Origin: Cephalothrix spiralis
Taxonomy: Eukaryota > Nemertea > Palaeonemertea > Archinemertea > Cephalotrichidae
DNA: 12,933 bases
Assembly: GCA_032353305.1 (NCBI GenBank)
Contig: JAUCNG010199974.1
Location: 1 to 12,933 of the forward strand
Reading direction: 5' to 3'
Shown here: in pieces, positions 8,301 through 12,933 of the stretch
How the letters are laid out: every line of letters starts with the position of its first letter
How positions within the stretch are numbered: the first letter of the stretch is position 1
Notes under the pieces: model-generated
Told to the model about the DNA's origin: nothing
Seen by the model: the letters and a program-made list of their open reading frames with translations, nothing else
Databases searched by the model: none
Translations under genes and position numbers: made by a program

Positions 8301-11300
8301 TGATGATACAATGGATACATCAGAACTCTGCACCAGATATGATCCAGACACTGAATGCGAATGTCAATCTTGTGTTGATTCATTCTTCAATGACGTGATG
8401 GACACTGGTGATATGGATGAATTAATAGAGTGCATTGATGCTGATATTGATTGTACATTAGAAGAGATGGTGGCTGAAACTACCAATGATGATGAAGACA
8501 GCCAATACTACAGGAAATATTTGGCATTTGATTTCGAGGCTGACTATTCAAGTAAAACTCACAAGTAAGTTGACAACATCATAACACTTAACATTCTTGA
8601 TAAACACAACTGAAGAATGCTGCATGTTTTTTTCATTCTTCTATATATGTGACTTGTATTTTTCAGACCAAATCTTGTTGTATGTCATCGTGTCTGTGGC
8701 GCCTGTCTTGACAAGAAAGTAACAGCAGATTCAAAGTGTGATCACTGTGGTGTCAACAGACATGTGTTTAAAGGCTATGATTGTGTCGATGCATTCTGTA
8801 CCTTCTTATTTGATCGCAACAACATGGGCGCAACGTGTTTCGCTCACAATTTTAAGGTAAGAAACATGAAAGTGAAACAAAAAAAAAATGTGAAAAAAAT
8901 GTGAAAAAAAATGTGAAAAAGTGAAAAGTGAAAATGTGAAAAAGTGAAAATGTGAAAAAGTGAAACATAACATATAGTGAAGCAGAAAAAAAGTTTAAAA
9001 AGTGAAACAGAAAAAAATGTTAAAAAGTGAAAATGTGAAACATGAAAATGTAACTTGTCTAATTTTCTTTTTAGGGATATGACAGTTACTTTATTATAGA
9101 CTTCATATATCAGAATGGTCTACAGCCAGAGTTCATATTCACTGGTTCAAAGACTATGTACCTTTACATGAAGACGTTTGACATTCGCTTCATTGACTCG
9201 TTCAACTTCCTCCCGATGCCATTATCTTCAGTTCCTGGGTCATTTGGCTTAGAGGAATTGAGTAAAGGGTAGGTAATTTTGAAAATGTTAACTCTGATAA
9301 AAAAAGTTAAGTCTGAATATCTTAAAACTGTTCCACAATTGTTCTGAAACGTTGTAATTTTTTCTGTTAACTCTGATAAAAAAGTTAAGTCTGAATATTT
9401 TAAAACGAACTTTGTGCAAGATACACTTGTTCTGAAACACTGCTGTTGTAATTTTTTCTGTTAACTCTGATAAAAAATGTTAAGTCTGAATATCTTAAAA
9501 CTGTTCCACAATTGTTCTGTTAAGTTTGATAAATACTTTGAACTGAAATAATAACATGTTTCTTGTTCCAGATATTTTCCACACAAGTACAACATTCCTT
9601 CTAACCAGAATGCAGTGCTAAATAGACTTCCTGAGAAAGAATACTATGATAGTGAAAGGCTCAGCCCCGCAGCTAAAGAAAAATTTGATAAGTGGTATTC
9701 TGCACATGAACAGGATACATTTGACTTTGAAGATGAGATCCTCCGTTATTGTGTGAGCGATGTAGATATCCTTCTCGAGGGATGTCTGAAGTTTCGCTCC
9801 TTATTTATGAAGCACAGTGCCACAGAGAGCAACCCCAAAGGCATTGATCCTCTGATAACATCAATCACGATCGCTTCCGCGTGTCATCTTCTTTTAAGAA
9901 CAAACTACTTGAAACCAAATACCATTGGAGTAATACCACGTAATGGTTACAGTAACAATGATAAGCAGTCTGTCATGGCTCAAAAATGGATTTCCTGGAT
10001 AGCAGAATCCAACGGGATTGACATACAACATTCTCGAAACGGTGCAGAGAAACATTTTGGCAAATTCAAAGTAGATGCGTATTGTGAAGAAGAGAAGTGT
10101 GTTTACGAGTTCTATGGCTGTTTCTGGTAAGTATTTTTGGTAACAACTTTTTGGTAACAACTTTTTGGTAACAACTTTTTGGTAACAACTTTTTGGTAAC
10201 AATTTTTTTTTTTTTTTTTTTAAATTCTTTTGTTCCCTTTGTTCTATAGGCATGGGTGCCCAAGATGTTTTCCACGTATAAACACAGTCAACAGTGTTAA
10301 CCAAAAGACAATGCATGTGCTGCATCAATCGACCATTGTCCGTGAGATGTACTTGAAAACAGCAGGCGTCGAAGTAAAAAGTATATGGGAATGCGACTAC
10401 AAAAAACAGCTTGAAACTAACACTGAGATGAGAGAGTACACTGAAAACCTAACCATCCTGCCTGGCATTAATGCAAGAGATGCATTCACTGGAGGTCGCT
10501 GTAATGCAGCTAAATTGTTTTATGAGGTAGAGAAAGCGCCTGAAGTGGAGGAAGGAGAAGAAGAAGTAGAAGGAGAGACCATTGACTATTACGACTATAC
10601 TAGGTAAGTTCGGTTTCATATGCTTGTTACACAAAAGTTATTATCTTTTTCAACAAGTTCTTTTTGCTAAATTTCTAATTTTTTCTTCACAGTCTCTACC
10701 CATGGGTAAACAAATATGGCATCTACCCCATTGGTCATCCTCAGGTGATTACCGAAAACTTTAAGAATCTCGACACGTACTGCGGACTCATCAAGTGCCG
10801 GGTCCATCCGCCGAGGGAAATGTACCATCCAATTTTGCCATACAGACATGATGGTAAACTCCTCTTCCCTCTGTGCAGAGTGTGTGCTGAGACCCAGCAA
10901 CAGACACGTTGTGAACACAGCCGAGAGGAACGCTGTCTCACTGGTACCTGGGTGTCACTCGAAATTCAAGAGGCTCTCAACAAGGGATATGAAATGGAAG
11001 AGTTGCATGAAGTCTGGAATTACAAAAACATAGCCAAGTATAATAAAGATACTAAAACAGGTGGACTCTTCACCGATTATATCAACCTCTTCTTAAAGTT
11101 GAAACAGGAGAGCAGTGGATGGCCGGAATGGGTGACATCCATTGAAAAGGAGAATGAATATATAGACAGCTACCTCATTGAAGAAGGTGAGAAAACTATA
11201 CTATTATAACAGCATATCTCTTTTAGTAACAGGTTTTTTCAGAACTTTTGCTAAGTGTTTTATTATCTGTTTCAGGCATTGTACTTGACCGTGAAAGCAT

Positions 11301-12271
11301 CGAAAAGAACCCTGGTCTGCGAAGTCTTGCTAAATTGATGCTTAATTCAATGTGGTGAGTTGATTTTTGAAAATTTTTTTTGAATTTTTTGAATTTTTTG
11401 AATTTTTTTTGAATTTTTTTGAATTTTTTTTTGAAATTTTTTTCCATTGTCTTTATTCTATTGTTCTCTTGCAGGGGGAAATGGGGACAACGTTCTGGGA
11501 TGACACAGACCATCATCACATCAGAGCCAGATGTCCTCTACAACATGTTGAGTTCAGCTGGTACAACAGTGAAGAATGCATACCTCATCAATGAAGATAG
11601 TGTCATGATTCACTACAAGGAAAATGATGACTTTGTTAAAGTAAGTAAAATGCATCCCTGTTTCAAGTCTCATGAAAATGTGTTAAACAATGCTATACTG
11701 TTAGAAACAAATCGTAATGTTTTGTTTTTATTTTCAGGAGAGCGATAAGACCAATGTTGTCATTGCTGCCTTTACAAGCTGCCAAGCTAGGCTGAAACTC
11801 TACACTGTATTGGAGCAGCTGGGGCGTCGTGTATTATATTATGATACAGATTCCGTTGTGTTTACAACCAAGCCTCCTCAGACAAGACCAAAACTCGGTG
11901 ACTATCTGGGTGAATTGACAAGTGAACTTCCGCCGAAAACTCACATCACCAAATTCATATCAGCCGGTCCAAAGAACTATAGTTATGTTCTCAACAAACC
12001 ATGTCCAAAAACAGGCACAGACACTTTCTGTAAAGTGAAAGGAATCAATCTGAACTTTCGCAATTTAAAAATTGTAAACTGTGCTACAATGGAACAGTTT
12101 GTCAAGGCACCAGGTCATGATAGTGTAGTTAGTGTTCCGGAACCAGATAAAATATGTAGGGATCTTAAGGGAGGGAAATTAGTGTCAGTAGATAGAAAAA
12201 AGGATTATAGGGTTGTTTACACAAAGCGTGTTATCATTGAAAACTATGACACAATCCCATATGGCTATTAA
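5288..12271 (+). CDS. POLB: Polinton/Maverick protein-primed family B DNA polymerase with N-terminal C2H2 fingers (12 coding exons)
   Basis: Exons: 5288-5337, 5456-5506, 6243-7618, 7772-8564, 8667-8856, 9075-9268, 9572-10126, 10250-10603, 10693-11186, 11276-11354, 11475-11640, 11738-12271. All eleven introns are GT-AG and all joins keep frame: 4836 nt, 1611 residues plus TAA. The start ATG has a strong Kozak context (A at -3, G at +4) and an in-frame TAG ten bases upstream in the same exon. Domain order: zinc fingers 37-223, OTU-like pattern 387-484, Cys-rich zinc module 501-609, Asp-rich linker ~628-740, Exo I 746-748, Exo II 818-823, Exo III 944-948, nuclease-like segment 1053-1076, motif A 1185-1191, motif B 1372-1380, motif C 1468-1473. 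Family knowledge: such enzymes replicate linear DNA from a terminal protein, with strand displacement and proofreading. A packaging ATPase start 577 bases downstream fits a Polinton. No break or missing catalytic acid was found. Splicing is inferred from sequence only. Confidence 0.93.
5456..5506 (+). CDS. Polymerase exon 2: 51-nt acidic micro-exon
   Basis: It follows TTGTATTGCAG and ends ACAG|GTAAAA. Phase is 2 on both sides and length is a multiple of three, so it could be skipped without frame loss. It encodes residues 18-33 (GNEEGVDDGTNQD core), like exon 1, and joins exon 3 to complete an Arg codon before the first zinc finger. The exact join supports it. Confidence 0.8.
5507..6242 (+). 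repeat. Intron 2 with A-B-A-B higher-order repeat
   Basis: This is the largest coding intron (736 bases). From 5678 to about 6092 it consists of four ~100-114 base units that alternate: A 5678-5791, B 5792-5893, A' 5894-5992, B' 5993-6092. Every unit starts with GCRGCCATTTTG. A units carry AAAGTGCATCAAAGTAAGT and ATTAAATATTACAATTGAAAC. B units carry AAAGAAGACTTTAATACA and GTGTATGAGACTAAATATTA. The pattern is a duplicated dimer. The intron ends TTTGTTTTTCAG. Confidence 0.8.
6243..7618 (+). CDS. Polymerase exon 3: six C2H2 zinc fingers and Polinton N-terminal/OTU-like module
   Basis: Covers residues 35-492. Six C2H2 fingers have Cys/His spans 37-57, 68-88, 107-127, 145-165, 172-193 and 200-223. 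Fingers 2-4 are separated by basic linkers with EPKKK and IT-EF that recur every 38-39 residues, so this part grew by tandem duplication. The rest resembles the conserved N-terminal region of Polinton polymerases: LQRILQSNQ, a VKMPSGS stretch, then CIIQIKNTDNMCLARCI and HLYLADNHYSIITSMP. D387, C390 and H484 sit as in OTU cysteine proteases (D-x-x-C near the start, HY near the end). The donor is CCAG|GTAAAT at 7618/7619. An ATG at 6181 opens the same frame but lies in intron 2. Finger calls are certain; the OTU link is inference. Confidence 0.9.
7772..8564 (+). CDS. Polymerase exon 4: Cys-rich zinc module, NLS-like patch, Asp-rich linker, Exo I
   Basis: Covers residues 494-756. The join completes SMPAFLGR, a phrase typical of Polinton polymerases before their CxxC module. 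Cysteine and histidine pairs run from C501-x2-C504 to C609 (FCYDCKKAY, CGSC, CTDC, CKLCG, CYTC), suggesting several zinc sites. PKKPKKKK at 616-623 looks like a nuclear localisation signal. Residues ~628-740 are very acidic (DDDD and repeated D/E) and likely disordered. FDFEAD follows, with Exo I acids D746 and E748. The donor is ACAA|GTAAGT. Confidence 0.9.
8667..8856 (+). CDS. Polymerase exon 5: exonuclease domain with zinc-like insert and Exo II start
   Basis: Covers residues 758-820. It has a four-Cys pattern (CGACLD and CDHCG) inside the exonuclease domain, then FAHNFK, the first half of Exo II with N818. The acceptor is TTTTTCAG, the donor TTTAAG|GTAAGA, phase 0. The 102-base intron before it holds a GAAGAATG ... 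CATTCTTC inverted repeat. Confidence 0.9.
8857..9074 (+). repeat. Intron 5, (A)nTGTGAAA / GTGAAA array
   Basis: Almost the whole 218-base intron is an irregular array of GTGAAA, ATGTGAAA and AAAAAGTGAAA words from just after the donor to about 9052, followed by a normal TTCTTTTTAG acceptor. It is strongly purine-rich on the + strand. Confidence 0.85.
9075..9268 (+). CDS. Polymerase exon 6: Exo II and mid-exonuclease
   Basis: Covers residues 821-884. GYDSYF completes Exo II (HNFKGYDSYF, N818 and D823). RFIDSFNFLPMPLSS matches the conserved D-S-x-x-F-L-P-M-P-L segment of protein-primed polymerases, and LEELSKG leads to the next exon. The donor is AAAGG|GTAGGT; a GTAATT five bases on would break frame. 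Confidence 0.9.
9269..9571 (+). repeat. Intron 6, three long direct repeats (79-94 bp)
   Basis: Units starting GTTAACTCTGATAAAAA lie at 9287, 9366 and 9460. Each continues GTTAAGTCTGAATAT and ends TTGTTCTG followed by a TGTAATTTTTTCT run. A partial fourth start is near 9521. The middle unit carries an extra AACTTTGTGCAAGATACAC segment. The acceptor is TTGTTCCAG. Confidence 0.85.
9572..10126 (+). CDS. Polymerase exon 7: Exo III and start of nuclease-like segment
   Basis: Covers residues 886-1069. The join gives KGYFPHKYN, a hallmark of this family. Exo III is Y944-CVS-D948. The downstream part ends VDAYCEEEKCVYEFYGCF, which with the next exon makes GCFWHGCPRC. This resembles the core of Vsr-type endonucleases, with D1053 before the strand and the GCFWH phrase after it. 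The donor is TTCTG|GTAAGT, splitting a Trp codon. Confidence 0.9.
10127..10249 (+). repeat. Intron 7, five 14-bp repeats (GGTAACAACTTTTT)
   Basis: Copies start at 10139, 10153, 10167, 10181 and 10195; the last fades into a T run. The real donor (TG|GTAAGTATTTTT) lies at 10126/10127 and resembles the unit, so each copy repeats a donor-like G|GTAAC word followed by a T-rich run. The minus-strand open frames rich in LLPKSCYQK are readings of this array. Confidence 0.9.
10250..10603 (+). CDS. Polymerase exon 8: nuclease-like segment end to motif A
   Basis: Covers residues 1071-1187. It opens HGCPRCFP and ends TIDYYDYT, with the motif A aspartate D1185 in YDYTS. The conserved GGRT-x-A element upstream of motif A reads GGRCNA here, a Cys for the usual Thr. 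An acidic insert (EVEEGEEEVEGE) precedes motif A. The donor is ACTAG|GTAAGT; the acceptor is TTCTATAG after the T-rich intron. Confidence 0.9.
10693..11186 (+). CDS. Polymerase exon 9: motif A completion and TPR2-like region
   Basis: Covers residues 1189-1352. LYPWVNKYGIYPIGHP completes motif A. The rest is the long stretch between motifs A and B, which in this family holds the TPR2 insertion linked to strand displacement. A Cys pair set (CRVC ... CEHS ... C) is typical of Polinton enzymes here. The donor AAG|GTGAGA lies in frame with sequence that would otherwise stop after about seven codons. Confidence 0.9.
11276..11354 (+). CDS. Polymerase exon 10: motif B
   Basis: Covers residues 1354-1378. 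This 79-base exon carries NPGLRSLAKLMLNSM, motif B, with K1372, N1376 and S1377. The Trp codon that follows is split by intron 10 (ATGTG|GTGAGT). It is too short to be seen as an open frame of its own but is required for the family alignment. Confidence 0.92.
11355..11474 (+). repeat. Intron 10, (T)nGAA repeat
   Basis: From about 11362 to 11440 the intron is GAATTTTTT-like units of 8-11 bases. The acceptor CTCTTGCAG follows at 11473-11474. Low-complexity Phe/Glu (+ strand) and Lys/Phe (- strand) open frames over this region are artefacts. Confidence 0.9.
11475..11640 (+). CDS. Polymerase exon 11: motif B end to motif C approach
   Basis: Covers residues 1380-1434. It opens GKWGQR directly after the split Trp, finishing motif B, then holds the helical stretch before motif C. 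It ends at a phase-0 donor, AAA|GTAAGT. Confidence 0.92.
11738..12271 (+). CDS. Polymerase exon 12: motif C and C-terminus
   Basis: Covers residues 1435-1611 and the TAA stop at 12269-12271. It carries TNVVIAAFTSCQARLKLY, then motif C YYDTDS with catalytic D1470 and D1472, then GPKNYSY, CKVKGI and the C-terminal DTIPYGY that ends most Polinton-type polymerases. The protein is therefore complete at its C-terminus. The acceptor is TTATTTTCAG. Confidence 0.95.
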   Translation, partial: ESDKTNVVIAAFTSCQARLKLYTVLEQLGRRVLYYDTDSVVFTTKPPQTRPKLGDYLGELTSELPPKTHITKFISAGPKNYSYVLNKPCPKTGTDTFCKVKGINLNFRNLKIVNCATMEQFVKAPGHDSVVSVPEPDKICRDLKGGKLVSVDRKKDYRVVYTKRVIIENYDTIPYGY

Positions 12272-12810
12272 TGTATTTATTTATGTGTTGTACTTTTTAT
12301 AATGTTGTGCAGATTTTATTGTTTCTTTAGCAGTAGTATTTGTTCTGTATAATTTAGATGGTTTCACTAGTGTATACTTCTAGTGTCATGTATCATAATG
12401 TATATAGTTGTAAATATTTTTATAGTAACGTGTGAGGTAGTAAGTAGTGTAAATAACATGGTAGTGTAAATAACCTAGTAATGTAAATAAATGTATGTGT
12501 TAGTAATGTAAATAGTAGTGTAAATAGTAGTGTATATGAGTGTAGGTGTTAGTAGTGTAAATAATTTAGGAGTGTATATTGGTTAGTACATAGTATGTGT
12601 TGATTTCAGATGGTGATTTTATTTTTTCAGAGTTCTTTATTTCAGCTGGTGATTTTAAACAATTTTCCAGGTTACTTCTTTTATTACAGGATATTTCTGT
12701 TAATAAAATGTGTATTGTATAAAGTGCTTAGGGACTTAGATGTGTAGTAGTACTGTTATGATGTATACTCAGTATAGGGACGTAGATACCTGAATAAAAT
12801 GTTTTATAAT
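12272..12810 (+). other. 3' UTR region of the polymerase with three poly(A) signals
   Basis: AATAAA occurs at 12486-12491, 12702-12707 and 12793-12798. GT-rich sequence follows the first two (TGTATGTGTTAG; TGTGTATTGTATAA). The last two are the likeliest ends of the message before the ATPase start at 12849. No coding frame of note is seen. Confidence 0.6.
12399..12563 (+). promoter_or_regulatory. Cluster of eight Pumilio-type elements (UGUA[A/U]AUA)
   Basis: Perfect matches to the PUF protein consensus UGUANAUA start at 12399 (TGTATATA) and at 12409, 12448, 12465, 12482, 12507, 12519 and 12556 (all TGTAAATA). Near matches lie at 12531 and 12573. Several sit in a TAGTGTAAATA-like repeat of variable spacing. 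Known role of such sites: they recruit Pumilio/FBF proteins that repress or destabilise mRNA, often in germ cells. Binding here is inference. Confidence 0.6.
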
Positions 12811-12848
12811 AATGAATCATTGTTCATGTTATTTCATTTGCATACAAG

Positions 12849-12933
12849 ATGTCAGGCAGTCAAGTTCTAGCGTTCCAACATCCCTTTACACTGGGCTGTT
12901 TTGGAATTACTGGATCGGGCAAAAGTTACTTTG
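12849..12933 (+). CDS. Polinton packaging ATPase (FtsK/HerA type), N-terminus only
   Basis: ATG at 12849 is the first in-frame start after a TGA at 12813, and the frame is open to the window edge (28 codons). The visible N-terminus holds QHPFTLGCFGITGSGKSYF: a β-strand with a Walker A P-loop (GITGSGKS), placed within the first 30 residues as in Polinton and virophage genome-packaging ATPases. Same strand as the polymerase and 577 bases after its stop. An ATTTGCAT octamer lies six bases upstream. The rest, including Walker B, lies outside the window, so a different P-loop ATPase cannot be fully excluded. Confidence 0.75.
   Translation, partial: MSGSQVLAFQHPFTLGCFGITGSGKSYF

Noticed and set aside
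9894-10328. Minus-strand frames rich in LLPKSCYQK repeats
   Set aside because: Direct reading of the 14-bp repeat in intron 7.
11223-11594. Lys/Phe-rich and Phe/Glu-rich frames
   Set aside because: Readings of the (T)nGAA repeat in intron 10.
5269-12271. Pseudogene interpretation of the polymerase
   Set aside because: Open frames separated by gaps looked at first like a broken gene, but every gap is a GT-AG intron with frame kept and all catalytic motifs present.
1-12933. Polinton terminal inverted repeats and target duplications
   Set aside because: No convincing long inverted repeat pair was seen by eye; the right end lies outside the window and the left end may too.
1-12933. CRISPR arrays, rRNA, tRNA, bacterial operon signals
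   Set aside because: The tandem arrays lack a spacer-repeat structure, no tRNA cloverleaf or rRNA segment was recognised, and spliced genes show eukaryotic origin.

Overview
This is a eukaryotic, AT-rich window. It is most likely from an aquatic invertebrate animal: GT-AG introns of 89-303 bases, a long AT-rich 5' region and repeated TAGGCCTA-type words hint at an echinoderm or a similar marine lineage, but the species cannot be fixed from sequence alone. It carries part of a Polinton/Maverick-type element, a large virus-like DNA transposon with protein-primed replication.

The main gene is on the + strand. It is a protein-primed family B DNA polymerase spread over 12 coding exons between 5288 and 12271. 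Every exon joins at a canonical GT/AG pair with reading frame kept, giving 1611 codons plus a stop and no internal break. In order the protein has two small acidic exons, six C2H2 zinc fingers, a Polinton-type N-terminal module ending in an OTU-like D-x-x-C ... H pattern, a Cys-rich zinc module, an Asp-rich linker, the 3'-5' exonuclease (Exo I, II, III), a Vsr/restriction-endonuclease-like segment, and polymerase motifs A (D-x2-SLYP), B (K-x3-NS-x2-G) and C (YYDTDS). All polymerase and exonuclease catalytic acids looked for are present. A second gene starts at 12849 and runs off the right edge. Its 28 visible residues carry a Walker A motif (GITGSGKS) in the context expected of the Polinton FtsK/HerA-type packaging ATPase.

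Layout: 1-5268 has no convincing coding sequence. It holds a 12-unit satellite at about 406-714 rich in YY1-like and ETS-like words, a duplicated block with E-boxes (1452-1700), a TATA box (1710-1717), a probable untranslated first exon ending at a strong donor (1850/1851), several local duplications, and a less AT-rich island (3490-3910). The polymerase gene follows. Many of its introns have their own tandem repeat. Its 3' UTR region (12272 to about 12810) has eight perfect Pumilio-type UGUA(A/U)AUA elements within 165 bases, one of them overlapping a poly(A) signal.

Polymerase and packaging ATPase are core replication and packaging genes of Polintons. The integrase, protease and capsid genes are not in this window, so the element must continue, at least to the right. 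The least ordinary points are the zinc-finger fusion, the dense intron set in a virus-type polymerase that is still intact, and the Pumilio-element cluster.
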